This document shows, piece after piece, positions 16,908-29,611 of a stretch of DNA of 29,665 nucleotides (position 1 is the first letter of the stretch; each line of letters begins with the position of its first letter). The DNA is from Gammaproteobacteria bacterium (lineage in GTDB: Bacteria > Pseudomonadota > Gammaproteobacteria > Pseudomonadales > Azotimanducaceae_A), in contig PAWP01000124.1 of assembly GCA_002714125.1 (NCBI GenBank), positions 1 to 29,665 of the forward strand. The letters are read 5' to 3'. The translations under genes and the position numbers were made by a program. The notes below the pieces were generated by a model that worked only from the letters and a program-made list of their open reading frames with translations, ran no database searches and had not been told where the DNA came from.

Positions 16908-18229
16908 TGGACATTGAATCGCTTGCAAGCCAGGTGCTGGATCAGGTCCGTGCCGCAGGTGCCACAGGTGACCTGATTATCGACGAGGGCGAGGCTCTGT
17001 CACTCAAAGCCCGAGACGGTGCCCTCGAAGAGCACAAAGTCTCCTCCAGTCAGGTATTCGGCCTGCGCGTCATCAAGGACGCGCGGGTGGGTACAGCCTA
17101 CAGTGAGGCTGCGGACCCTGATGCGCTCACTTCAATGTTGGACCAGGCGCTTGTAAACGCAAGCTTCTCGCGCCCGGAAGAACACGAGAAGATCCTTCCC
17201 ATCAGCGCTGACCTCAAAACCGATGACTCGATTTTCTGCCCACCGGAGACAGTTGGGATCGAAGCCAAAATCGACGCTGCACTCACACTTGAAACCAGTC
17301 TTGCAGCGCGGGACAAAGTCAAGAACGTCCCGTACAACGGGGTTTCGGACAGCGTCGGGCAACGCCGCGTCTTCACTACCTCGGGCCTGACCGCCTACAG
17401 CCGCAGTCGCATGTGCTCGGCTATGGCTTTTGCGCTGATGGAAGAAGGCGACAAGAACGTCATGGACGGCTTTGGCCAGACGGTCCGACTGTTTGGCGAT
17501 ATAGACGTGACAGAAATTGTCAAAGAAGCCCATCAGAACTGCCTTGGTCTTCTCCACGGCGAACCCGTGGAATCAGGGCACTACGATGTAGTGTTCAACA
17601 AAGAATGTCAGGTCGACCTGTTCAGCGTGTTCGAGATGATGTTCTCGGGCAAGTCAGCCAAAGACGGCGTCAACCCTATGCGGGACAAGGTTGGTGAGGT
17701 GATCGCTGACGCGCGGCTCACGCTCTCTGACACGCCGCTGAACGCTGAGGGTTTTGGCTATGCGCTGTTCGACGCCGAGGGTACCCGCACCGAGAACCGG
17801 GCAATGATTGCCGACGGGCGCCTTGCGACACTCGCGCACAACAGCGCAACCGCCGCACATTTTGAAGTCGACACCACAGGACACGCTTCGCGCGGCCCAC
17901 GCTCGACTCTGGGTGTCAGCCTACACCAACTTGAAGTGGCTGCAGGTCCGAACGCAGACGTGCTTGCGGGCAAATATCTTGAGCTTACCGACCTTACGGG
18001 GCTGCACTCGGGCGCCAACCCTATCGCGGGTGACTTCAGCTTCGGTGCGTCGGGCTACCTGTGCCACGATGGCAAACGTCAGCAGCCGGTGCGTGGCATC
18101 ACGGTGGCCGGCAACTTCTACGAGATGCTGAACAAGATTGCAGCAATCGGCACAGATCGCTTCTGGAACTGGCAGCGAGTCGCACTCATGCCGCATATCC
18201 GCTTCGCGGACGTTTCGATCTCTGGCTGA
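16907..18229 (+). CDS. pmbA: TldE (PmbA), partner of TldD
   Basis: 440 residues, close to the E. coli length of about 450. It follows the family pattern: an N-terminal SLKARDGALEEHKVSSSQ-like strand region, central CSAMAFALMEEGDKNVMDGF, a domain with SGHYDVVFNKECQVDLFSVF, and a C-terminal segment HSGANPIAGDFSFGASGY, where many family members keep SGxNxxTGDFS. It lacks HExxxH, as expected for the non-catalytic subunit that completes the active-site cavity. It shares its first base with the tldD stop. No clear terminator follows; the next 470 bases hold a GGDEF relic on the opposite strand. Confidence 0.9.
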   Translation: MDIESLASQVLDQVRAAGATGDLIIDEGEALSLKARDGALEEHKVSSSQVFGLRVIKDARVGTAYSEAADPDALTSMLDQALVNASFSRPEEHEKILPISADLKTDDSIFCPPETVGIEAKIDAALTLETSLAARDKVKNVPYNGVSDSVGQRRVFTTSGLTAYSRSRMCSAMAFALMEEGDKNVMDGFGQTVRLFGDIDVTEIVKEAHQNCLGLLHGEPVESGHYDVVFNKECQVDLFSVFEMMFSGKSAKDGVNPMRDKVGEVIADARLTLSDTPLNAEGFGYALFDAEGTRTENRAMIADGRLATLAHNSATAAHFEVDTTGHASRGPRSTLGVSLHQLEVAAGPNADVLAGKYLELTDLTGLHSGANPIAGDFSFGASGYLCHDGKRQQPVRGITVAGNFYEMLNKIAAIGTDRFWNWQRVALMPHIRFADVSISG

Positions 18230-18253
18230 AGACATTCGCGGCGCGCGGCTGGG

Positions 18254-18690
18254 CTAAAGAACCGGTAAGAGGCCGTTGCAGAGCCGGTCGCGGCCTTCGG
18301 CCTTGGCTTTGTAGCGCACCGCATCTGCCGTACCCACAAAATCAGCGGGTTCCGAGTTTGCCGGGCCATGCGGGGGCCGTAGCAATACTAACGGTCAGAC
18401 GTAGAGAGGGCGCTGGCTTGTTTGGCAACTGGAGCGCAGTAATCGACTTGCGCAGACACTCAGCCACATGCAGGGCATGTGTTCCCCAACACCAGCGCAA
18501 ATGCGTCGGTGCTTGGTACTGCTGAGAACCTTACAAAACGGCGCGCTGCGACGGCTTCTCTTCCATATAGGTTAGTGGCCCGATCAGCGCTCACAGCCAA
18601 TTTTCCCAATGACCTGAAATGCCTTGCAACAAGGTTCACCGCGCGGTCACAACCTGTGGGACAGCCTGAATCCGAACCGTCATTCAACGC
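18254..18690 (-). pseudogene. Decayed GGDEF (diguanylate cyclase) domain
   Basis: The minus strand reads through a GGDEF domain in at least three frames. The 5' part has RAVNLVARHFRSLGKLA and NLYGREA (for GDxxLxxVAxxL and LxGRxGGDE), then STDAFALVLGNT (for GGDEFALVLPNT). The next frame gives AECLRKSITALQLP and LRLTVSIATAP (for LTVSIGVA). The last gives DFVGTADAVRYKAKAEGRDR (for LLxxADxALYxAKxxGRNR), ending at TAG 18254-18256. The GGDEF signature itself is lost and the frames are broken, so no active cyclase remains. It was once a c-di-GMP synthase domain; any sensor domain would have been to the right but is not visible. Confidence 0.8.
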
Positions 18691-18704
18691 AGACCTCGCC
18701 CTAC

Positions 18705-19799
18705 TCAGTCCTTTTCCGCGCTACCTGCTTGCCCCTGCTCACCCTGCGCTGCGACCGAGGCATAGTTCGCTGCCATCGTGACAACATGAATCGTCCCATC
18801 CCAGAGGGACCAGGCGAGTTTCCGACGGGGATGGTCGATAGCGACGGCCTGAATCGGCTGTACCGCTAAGTGTTCGTAGACCCTGCGGTTCTCGCTCACG
18901 TTCCAGACTCTGAGCTTGCCTTTCTCATCACCTGTCACGAGCACGGACCCGTCTTTGCTCAAGGCCAATCCCCGGACCCAGTACGACTCGAACGCGCCTT
19001 GCTCAAGGACCGCCGTATTGCTCGCGAGATCCAGCACCATCACGCCACTTTTACCATTTCGCTGGGTGCTAAGCGCCAATCGATTGCTTGCCGAGATCGA
19101 AAGCTGCCACATCCCAAGCACGACGCCCGGACTGCGGAGAACGTCACGCCGGTTCTCATGAATGTCATGGATCTCAATGGCAGTTTCGTGCTGCCCATCG
19201 ACATATTTTCCCACCGCCGCCACGATATAGCGACCGTCAGGAGAAATCGCCAGACCATTGCGCACCGGCAACTCTGTACCGAAACCCCGGGCTTGCCCGG
19301 TCTGTAGGTCCCGCAGAACCACGCCCGGAGTGTCGGCAGCTAACGCAAGACGTTGGTTTGCTGAAAGCGCCAGATGGGACGGCGCCATGCCACGCTGACG
19401 CTCACTGCGACCCGTGGACATCAACTTCAGACGCCCGGAGACAAGCCCAACTGCCTCCTGCAGGTCCGGACTGTCCGTATACACGGTCGCCGAATCCCAG
19501 CGCACTTCAGCAGTGCCACTGGCCAGTGACCAGAACTCGACGCGGCCTGACCTGCGCCAGGCACTCAAGATCGCGCCGTTCGGGCCAAAACGGAGCTTCG
19601 AGGCAATGTGCGGTTCTTCTTTCGCGAGGTCGTAGGCTTGCGGCGCGCCCAAAATCGATAGTCCAACTGCATCCTGCGCGGCAGCACCGCCACATAGCGC
19701 GCAAGTCAGCAACAGACTAAACGACAGCCTCTGCCATCTCCTCGAAAGGCCGCCAGGGCGAACCCTGCTCAAAGTCAGAAACAGCATGCTGGGCCTCAC
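18705..19799 (-). CDS. Exported WD40/beta-propeller-like protein
   Basis: 364 residues. N-terminal signal peptide: basic region SRRWQR, hydrophobic core LSFSLLLTCALCG, likely cleavage after GGAAA near residue 41; no proper lipobox, so probably soluble periplasmic or exported. The mature part holds repeated short blades with WD-type motifs: GRVEFWSLASG, GVVLRDLQTGQ, ISPDGRYIVAAV, LALSKDGSVLVTGDEKGKLRVWNV, and KLAWSLWDGTIHVV. Such propellers are binding scaffolds; no catalytic motif is seen. It stands alone, divergent from the aldo/keto reductase. The start could be Met5 instead. Function unknown. Confidence 0.75.
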   Translation of the reverse strand: MRPSMLFLTLSRVRPGGLSRRWQRLSFSLLLTCALCGGAAAQDAVGLSILGAPQAYDLAKEEPHIASKLRFGPNGAILSAWRRSGRVEFWSLASGTAEVRWDSATVYTDSPDLQEAVGLVSGRLKLMSTGRSERQRGMAPSHLALSANQRLALAADTPGVVLRDLQTGQARGFGTELPVRNGLAISPDGRYIVAAVGKYVDGQHETAIEIHDIHENRRDVLRSPGVVLGMWQLSISASNRLALSTQRNGKSGVMVLDLASNTAVLEQGAFESYWVRGLALSKDGSVLVTGDEKGKLRVWNVSENRRVYEHLAVQPIQAVAIDHPRRKLAWSLWDGTIHVVTMAANYASVAAQGEQGQAGSAEKD

Positions 19800-20125
19800 A
19801 AGCAGGGATCAGGTAACCCGCGAACAGAACGACACCAGATTATAAAGCGGCTGATGGCGCAGAGCCCGCTGTCTCTGTCGCCAGCGGGTCTCGCACTGAA
19901 GAAACATGAGTTCGAGAAACCTATAGATTTGAGTGGCGCATCTCTCGGTAGGGTTGACAAAATCTCCGTATCCAGGCCACCACAAGCCTGCACGGCGATA
20001 GCCCTACCCCACTCCAGCAGCCAAGAATCTGACCAAATCCATCGCCAGGTATTGATTTCAATGCGTTCGCCTCAGATCATTCCGCTCTTGGGGAACGAAA
20101 ATCCACAATACGAGGCAGTGAACAC
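19800..20125. other. Divergent intergenic region with a strong hairpin
   Basis: This region lies between the minus-strand propeller gene and the aldo/keto reductase. It holds a hairpin, GAGCCCGCTG (19862-19871) with CAGCGGG then CTC (19882-19892, one bulged T), and a lone TTGACA near 19957 without a good -10 partner. It is probably a promoter region for both genes. Confidence 0.4.
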
Positions 20126-21127
20126 ATGGAAGAACGTCAGTTCGGAGACAGCGATCTTCGCTGCTCAGCAGTTGGTTTTGGCACCTGGGAGATGGGTACC
20201 ACCCAGTACGGAGACATCGATATCCAGCACGCGGTGCGCGCGGTCGAAATGGCGGTGGACCATGGCATCACACTTTTCGACACGGCCGAGGTCTATGGAC
20301 CGAACACATCCGAGGAACTGCTTGCGCGCGGCCTCGGTAACCGGCGCAAAGATGTAGCGCTTGTAACAAAGGTGGGGTTCGTTTACCACGAAGGTAAAAC
20401 GGGCAACGCGGCAGTGGCGGGGCGCAGCGCCGCGCCGACAGATGTCACTACACACACAGACGGCTGCCTTGCGCGCATGAACACCGACTACATCGACCTC
20501 ATGCTGATTCACTGGCCGGACCACAAGACACCTCACGCTGACACCATCGGCGCGCTAGAAGACCTGAAAACTGCAGGCAAGATTCGCTACTACGGCGTCT
20601 CCAACTATGACGTGCCCATGATGCAGGCCTGTGAGGCGGCGGGACATCTGACCGCAAACCAAGTGGGTTACCACATGTTCGACCGGCGCATGGAAGCTTC
20701 GGTGCTGGATTACTGCAAAGCCAACAACATCGGCTACATGGCTTACGGCAGCCTTGGCTTTGGTCTTCTGACCGGTGCCTTCACGCCAAATACCACCTTC
20801 GTCGACTGGGACTGGCGCAGCAGCGGCAAGGCCTTTGGCCTGCCACTCTTTGAGCAGGAGCACTTTGCAAAGGAACTCCGCGTGGTCGAGCAACTTAAGA
20901 CCTTTGCAGGGGACCACGGCCATTCCGTGGCGCAGCTTGCCCTGGCCTGGGTTGTTGGCCATCCGGCTGTCACGGTGGGCCTTGTCGGCATGCGCAACGA
21001 AGCAGAACTCACAGAGAACGTGGCTGCCGCAGACTGGCGGCTTTCGGAGTCTGACCGCGCCGAGATCGACGCGATTTTCTCAGCCGAGGGTGTACCCACC
21101 TACGTTGACGCCGAGCAAGCGAGCTAG
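20126..21127 (+). CDS. Aldo/keto reductase
   Basis: 333 residues, TIM-barrel NADPH-dependent oxidoreductase. The catalytic tetrad is complete: Asp52 and Tyr57 in FDTAEVYG, Lys82 in VTKVG, and His129 in LIHWPD. The C-terminal cofactor region shows VTVGLVGMRNEAELTENV, where the family has a phosphate-binding (x)PG(A/M)R-like loop. Typical subgroup: the Mogibacterium/YhdN-like reductases acting on aldehydes or ketones. GAGGCAG about 10 bases before the ATG is a plausible ribosome site. The SNF2 gene begins 115 bases downstream on the same strand, probably independent. Substrate unknown; it could reduce carbonyls from the neighbouring oxidations. Confidence 0.9.
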   Translation: MEERQFGDSDLRCSAVGFGTWEMGTTQYGDIDIQHAVRAVEMAVDHGITLFDTAEVYGPNTSEELLARGLGNRRKDVALVTKVGFVYHEGKTGNAAVAGRSAAPTDVTTHTDGCLARMNTDYIDLMLIHWPDHKTPHADTIGALEDLKTAGKIRYYGVSNYDVPMMQACEAAGHLTANQVGYHMFDRRMEASVLDYCKANNIGYMAYGSLGFGLLTGAFTPNTTFVDWDWRSSGKAFGLPLFEQEHFAKELRVVEQLKTFAGDHGHSVAQLALAWVVGHPAVTVGLVGMRNEAELTENVAAADWRLSESDRAEIDAIFSAEGVPTYVDAEQAS

Positions 21128-21242
21128 CGCGGAAAGTGTGGCAGCGTTTGTGGAGAATCTGCTCAAGGCCGTAACGCAAATACCAACTGAACGCGTCTCA
21201 TAAACCAGGACGCCAACCCGGTGGAGGCTGACCAAGGCTGTT

Positions 21243-25358
<4,116 letters not shown>

Positions 25359-25362
25359 AAAT

Positions 25363-25734
25363 TCAGTCCGCTTCAAGCCGCGCCTTACGGACGTCGATAA
25401 AGCTTTTGATGAAGAAAACCATCGCGACAGCCGAGCTTGCCATCATCAGTGCCGCCCGGATCGCCGCCATGGCATCTTCCCTACCCAAAGCCCCGCGCAG
25501 CGGCATGAACAGCGCCACCAGCACAATGAGCGTCAGAACCACTGCAATGTGCGCCACGATCTTGTTCTCCGCCTTGACGCCCGGCAGACAGGCGAGCAAC
25601 AGCACGCCAAACGCAGCGGGAATCAACGCCGTGATTGAGGGCGTTGCCGAAGCGAAATAGCCCCACGCTGCAAATAGAATAAGGATCAGGGCGTTGATCA
25701 GAGAAGCAACAAACGGCGACATAGGTAGGTTCAC
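25363..25734 (-). CDS. Small four-helix membrane protein, unknown
   Basis: 123 residues from a GTG at 25734, or 119 from the ATG at 25722; neither has a clear ribosome site. Four hydrophobic segments are seen, at about residues 8-31, 34-54, 60-80 and 92-112, with a short charged loop (PGVKAENK) and a basic/acidic tail (IDVRKARLEAD). No conserved motif I recognise. It converges on the SNF2 gene with 4 bases between the stop codons and no room for a terminator. The upstream neighbour on the same strand is amidohydrolase 3, separated by a hairpin. Confidence 0.65.
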   Translation of the reverse strand: MNLPMSPFVASLINALILILFAAWGYFASATPSITALIPAAFGVLLLACLPGVKAENKIVAHIAVVLTLIVLVALFMPLRGALGREDAMAAIRAALMMASSAVAMVFFIKSFIDVRKARLEAD

Positions 25735-25871
25735 AGTGAATGCACGCGTGCCATCTTATCAGGGCAGAGCGCCCCGTCTTGTGCACCGGGCCAAAAACCG
25801 ACCCGTCTACAAACGCTCGTCGCAAGCGACACTACTTAAGCGGCCGGGAGCACTTCCATCACAGGGCGAAA

Positions 25872-25901
25872 GGCGGGCCGCACCACACGGTGCGACCCGT
25901 C
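25872..25901 (-). terminator. Hairpin terminator after amidohydrolase 3
   Basis: Fourteen bases past the amidohydrolase 3 stop, CGCACC and GGTGCG pair around a 4-base loop, extended by GGG/CCC and further pairs with one C-A mismatch: about 12 base pairs in all. The T-run afterwards is poor. It is the best terminator-like structure in the window. Confidence 0.5.
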
Positions 25902-25914
25902 GGTCAGTTCGCGC

Positions 25915-27585
25915 TCAGCCGCCGTTGCGCAGCACGCGACCCGAACGCTCACCCGTATGCTCATCTTTCTCGAGCATCACCGCCCCATTTACCAGCGTCG
26001 CTTCATAGCCGACCGCTTTCTGGATCAGGCGCGGCGCACCGTTGGGGAAATCGTGCACGAGCCGTGGCTGGCGCTCTGCCACGCGGTCGAGGTCTATCAC
26101 GTTGATGTCTGCGCGCTTGCCCGTAGCGAGCACACCACGATCATCCATCCCGATGACGCGCGCCTGAGCGCTGGTCATCTTCCGCACCGCTTCTTCGACA
26201 GAGAAAACACCCTCATCACGGTGCCAGTGCGCAAGCAGGAATGATGGCCAGCCCGAGTCCATGATCTGACTCACGTGGGCGCCCGCATCACCAATGCCGG
26301 GCAGGATCCAGTCCGCCTTTAAGAACTCACTAACCTGGTCAAGGTTGTGGTTAAAAAAACGTACGTGGAATAGCGCTTCACCGTCCGTGTCGTCCATGTA
26401 CCGCAACCACGTCTCCACCGGATGCTCACCGGCCTCCATGGCAAGCGCCTGCAGCGACTCATCGCGACCCTTGGTGTAGTTCGGGCGATCCGCATTGCCA
26501 ATGTAATAGTAGTCACGAGTGCGCTCGGCAATCGCAGGGTCATGCTTCGTGCTCTCGATGAGCTTCATGCGGAAGTCATCGTTACGAATCGCCTGGAGCC
26601 GCGTATCAAAATTCATCGCCCGCAGTTCATCAAACGCGGGAGCGGCAAAGAGAATGTCGGTCTTCAGCCCAGAGAGGAAACCCCCACTGCGGGGCAACGT
26701 CAGGCCACTGACATCCACGCCGTCTGCGCGCATGGACGCAATCGCCTTGTCATAGCCTGTCAGATCACCCTCCGCGCCGGGGTTGAATGGCGCGCTGAAC
26801 AGCAGGCGCGTGCCTGCCTCTTTTGCTTGGGTTGTGATGAGACTCATTTCATCGGCAAGATTGCTGTAGTTCAAGACAAACTGCAGGATGCCCCCTGCCT
26901 GGCCTACGGATTTGGCAATCGCCTCAAGCTCACCTGTCTTCGCGAATGTGCCCGGGATGGAACGGCCATCGGGGCCAACATGGCCAGGTAGCCGATTGGA
27001 AGAGAAGCCAACTGCGCCCTCCTTGATGGACTGGCCAACGAGAGCCGAGATTTGCTTGACCTCATCGTCGGTAGGATGATCTTCAATCGCCCGCTCTTCC
27101 CCCATGACATAAAGCCGTGAAGCACAGTGGCCAACAAGGCCGGCGAGATTGATGGCTGGGCCCAGGCGCTCGATCGAGTCGAGGTACTCGCCATAAGACT
27201 CCCAATCCCACGCGAGACCCTCCATGATCGCCTGCTTAGGGATGTCTTCAACGGTTTCCATAATCCCCGCCAGGGTTGTCTGATCCGACGGTTTGCAGGG
27301 GGCAAACGTCACTCCACAGTTGCCTATGAGTGCCGTCGTTACGCCGTGCCAGGAGGCGGGCGTCAGCAGTGGGTCCCAGCCCGCCTGCGCGTCAAAGTGG
27401 GTGTGCAAGTCTACAAAGCCTGGCGTGATGGCGTTGCCATTGGCATCTATCTCACGCTTCCCATTACCTTGTACCTCACCCACCGCCGCAATTGAGTCGC
27501 CGTCAATCGCTACGTCTCCACGGTACGCGTCTGCGCCCGTGCCATCGACGATCAGACCGTCGCGGATTACCAGGTCATGTGCCAT
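25915..27585 (-). CDS. Amidohydrolase 3, N-acyl-D-amino-acid deacylase family
   Basis: 556 residues, third paralogue. N-terminal DLVIRDGLIVDGTG, metal motif VDLHTHFD (His61, His63; Phe replaces Leu of the other two), Cys90 in NCGVTFAPC, Asp in GIGDAGAHVSQIMDSG, and C-terminal ADINVIDLDRVAERQP. Like amidohydrolase 2, it has LTLPRSGGFLSGL where amidohydrolase 1 has a histidine. AAGGGGAG before the ATG is a strong ribosome site. Expected activity: hydrolysis of an amide or N-acyl bond in the cytoplasm. Divergent from the aminotransferase at 28319 across a 730-base gap, which could use an amino acid released here, though this is speculation. Confidence 0.85.
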   Translation of the reverse strand: MAHDLVIRDGLIVDGTGADAYRGDVAIDGDSIAAVGEVQGNGKREIDANGNAITPGFVDLHTHFDAQAGWDPLLTPASWHGVTTALIGNCGVTFAPCKPSDQTTLAGIMETVEDIPKQAIMEGLAWDWESYGEYLDSIERLGPAINLAGLVGHCASRLYVMGEERAIEDHPTDDEVKQISALVGQSIKEGAVGFSSNRLPGHVGPDGRSIPGTFAKTGELEAIAKSVGQAGGILQFVLNYSNLADEMSLITTQAKEAGTRLLFSAPFNPGAEGDLTGYDKAIASMRADGVDVSGLTLPRSGGFLSGLKTDILFAAPAFDELRAMNFDTRLQAIRNDDFRMKLIESTKHDPAIAERTRDYYYIGNADRPNYTKGRDESLQALAMEAGEHPVETWLRYMDDTDGEALFHVRFFNHNLDQVSEFLKADWILPGIGDAGAHVSQIMDSGWPSFLLAHWHRDEGVFSVEEAVRKMTSAQARVIGMDDRGVLATGKRADINVIDLDRVAERQPRLVHDFPNGAPRLIQKAVGYEATLVNGAVMLEKDEHTGERSGRVLRNGG

Positions 27586-28318
27586 CTGAACTCCCCTTCA
27601 GTGTGCGTTTTGTTTGTGCTGTTAAGCCACCTGTGCAGAGTGGGCCGTTTAACCTAGTCTGCCTCATAAGCAAAGGACGCACCATGTGTGCGCAGTCAAC
27701 CCAACTGATCGGACCATTAGAATAAGTCGTTGGACGAGCCGTCGCGAGGGATACATGCTTGAGCGGATACGGGGCTCACCATGACTATTGAGCAGAGAAA
27801 GATCACGCCGAGACCTTTCTGCCGGATACGCTCCGGAAACACCGAACGCGCCTGTATAGTCCAGGGCAAACACGGTTCGGTCTGCCTCTGTAAGCGCCGG
27901 TACGATCACGGCGCCATCCTTATCCTATTACACGCACCGTGAGAACTTGCTGGGCCTGATGCAAGCCGAACTCAGTAAAAGTCCACGTACTCTCAAAGGA
28001 ATTGTCCCACGACTGTGTCGAGGCACCGGAAGCCACCGGCGTTGCTCGTTTACCAGCGCAACGACATCGACTGCCGACAGAACGTGCCCCAATAACTTCT
28101 ACATGTGATTCCGCGTAATGTAACCATCGACCCTGGGTTCGATGTGTACAGAAGTCGCCACCTTGAAAAGAAGTCTTCAGGGAGGCTCGCCGGGCGTTGG
28201 CCAAGCCAATCGTCAGCAGACTGGTTCCGCTAGCCTCAGAACGGGCGAGATTGATCTCGCCGTACGGCGGACGCGTTTTTGGTAGGGTCTGTAGAACCAC
28301 TTCAGCAGGGCAAGCTCT
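27586..28318. other. Long divergent intergenic region
   Basis: About 730 bases between amidohydrolase 3 and the aminotransferase. A minus-strand frame at 27664-27909 begins like an enzyme (VPALTEADRTVF) after AAGGA but loses protein-like character; a longer minus frame entering from the aminotransferase is a shadow. I call no gene here. Palindromes near the right end are listed separately. Confidence 0.4.
28244..28269 (+). promoter_or_regulatory. Overlapping palindromes upstream of aminotransferase
   Basis: GGCGAGATTGATCTCGCC (8-base arms, 28244-28261) overlaps the perfect 12-base palindrome CGCCGTACGGCG (28258-28269), sharing CGCC. They end about 50 bases before the start codon, so they could be operators or two mutually exclusive RNA hairpins. 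Confidence 0.45.
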
Positions 28319-29524
28319 ATGAGCCAAAACGACGAACTGAAAGCACGTGGCGAGGCTGTCATTCCGGGTGGCATGTACGGCCACATGTCCACCTACCGAA
28401 TGTTGCCTGAGGGCTACCCGCAGTATTTCCAACGCGGCGAAGGATGCCGTCTGTGGGACGTCGACGGCAACGAGTACATCGACTTCATGTGCAGCTACGG
28501 GCCAATGATCGCAGGTTATGCCAACCCGCGCGTACGCGCAGCAGCCGACCGGCAGCGGGAGACCATCGACATCGGTAATGCACCCGCGCCCGTAATCGTG
28601 GAGTTGGCGGAAAAGCTGACGCGCCAGATCAGCCACGCCGAGTGGGCCATCTTTGCCAAAAACGGCAACGACTCGACCACCGTCTGCAATCAGATTGCGC
28701 GTGGCCGTGCTGGCAAGCGCAAAATCCTGGTCGCCAAGGGCGCTTATCACGGCGCCCAGCCATGGGCCTCCCGACGTACCAAGGGCACGCCGGAAGAAGA
28801 CTATATGCACTTCCCAATGTATCGGTTCAACGATATCGAAAACGTGACCGAAGTAGTCCGTACGCACAGCGGCGACATCGCCGGAATTGTTGTGTCAGCC
28901 TTTCGGCACGATGCGGGATTCCACCAGGAACTCACTGATCCCGATTTTGCCAAGGCGGTGCGGGCTTTGTGCGATCAAGAGGATGCCGCTCTGATCCTCG
29001 ATGACGTACGCGCCGGGATGCGCTTATCGCTTGATGCATCGTGGGCGGAACACGGCGTCCACCCCGATCTGTCAGCGTGGGGCAAGGCGATTGGCAACGG
29101 CGAACCTATTGCCGCCATCCTAGGCAGTGAAGCCTGGCGGGAAGCAGCAGCCAGCACCTTTGTTACGGGCTCGTTCTGGTACCAAGCTGCCCCCATGGCC
29201 GCCAGTATCGAAACACTCTCTATCTTGGAGGAGGAGAACGCGCCGGTTCGGCTAAAAGCGCTAGGGCAGCGGTTTCGGGACGGCATCTATGAGCAGGCCC
29301 AACGGCACGGGCACTCCGTACTGCAGTCAGGCCCGCCCGTGATGCCAACTCTGATGTTCGAAGATGACAAAGACTCCAAACTAGGCTTTGGATTCTGCCA
29401 GGCAGCTCTTAAACAAGGCGTCTTTCTGCACCCGTGGCACAACATGTTCTTGTCGCTTGCCCATACCGAGGAGGACATTGACCTTGCCCTCGAGGGGACC
29501 GAACGAGCATTCGCCAGCCTCTGA
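28319..29524 (+). CDS. Class III aminotransferase, glutamate-1-semialdehyde mutase-like
   Basis: 401 residues, PLP-dependent fold type I. N-terminal GEAVIPGGMYGHMSTYR and GCRLWDVDGNEYIDFMCSYGP are typical of the glutamate-1-semialdehyde aminomutase-like branch. KNGNDSTTVCNQIAR binds the cofactor phosphate, ILDDVRAGMR holds the PLP-ring Asp228, and SAWGKAIGNGEPIAA carries Lys256, the Schiff-base lysine. The usual Asp-Glu pair (DEVxTGFR) is Asp-Asp here, and the protein is shorter than HemL (about 430), so it is probably not the heme enzyme. Expected: transfer of an amino group between an amine or amino acid and a keto or aldehyde partner. AGGG about 14 bases before the ATG is loosely spaced. 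Confidence 0.85.
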   Translation: MSQNDELKARGEAVIPGGMYGHMSTYRMLPEGYPQYFQRGEGCRLWDVDGNEYIDFMCSYGPMIAGYANPRVRAAADRQRETIDIGNAPAPVIVELAEKLTRQISHAEWAIFAKNGNDSTTVCNQIARGRAGKRKILVAKGAYHGAQPWASRRTKGTPEEDYMHFPMYRFNDIENVTEVVRTHSGDIAGIVVSAFRHDAGFHQELTDPDFAKAVRALCDQEDAALILDDVRAGMRLSLDASWAEHGVHPDLSAWGKAIGNGEPIAAILGSEAWREAAASTFVTGSFWYQAAPMAASIETLSILEEENAPVRLKALGQRFRDGIYEQAQRHGHSVLQSGPPVMPTLMFEDDKDSKLGFGFCQAALKQGVFLHPWHNMFLSLAHTEEDIDLALEGTERAFASL

Positions 29525-29611
29525 ACCTATCGAGCGGGCACCGGTTTCACTACCGAATCTATGATCGAGCGCCTGGCGCGTAAAGACGATAACGCAACCA
29601 TCATCTGAGAG

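Noticed and set aside
19854..20357. Plus-strand open frame before the aldo/keto reductase
   Set aside because: It runs out of frame into the reductase, has no recognisable domain and contains the hairpin of the divergent promoter region.
27920..28867. 315-codon minus-strand open frame
   Set aside because: Most of it is the complement of the aminotransferase gene; the remaining part in the intergenic gap has no recognisable motif or ribosome site.
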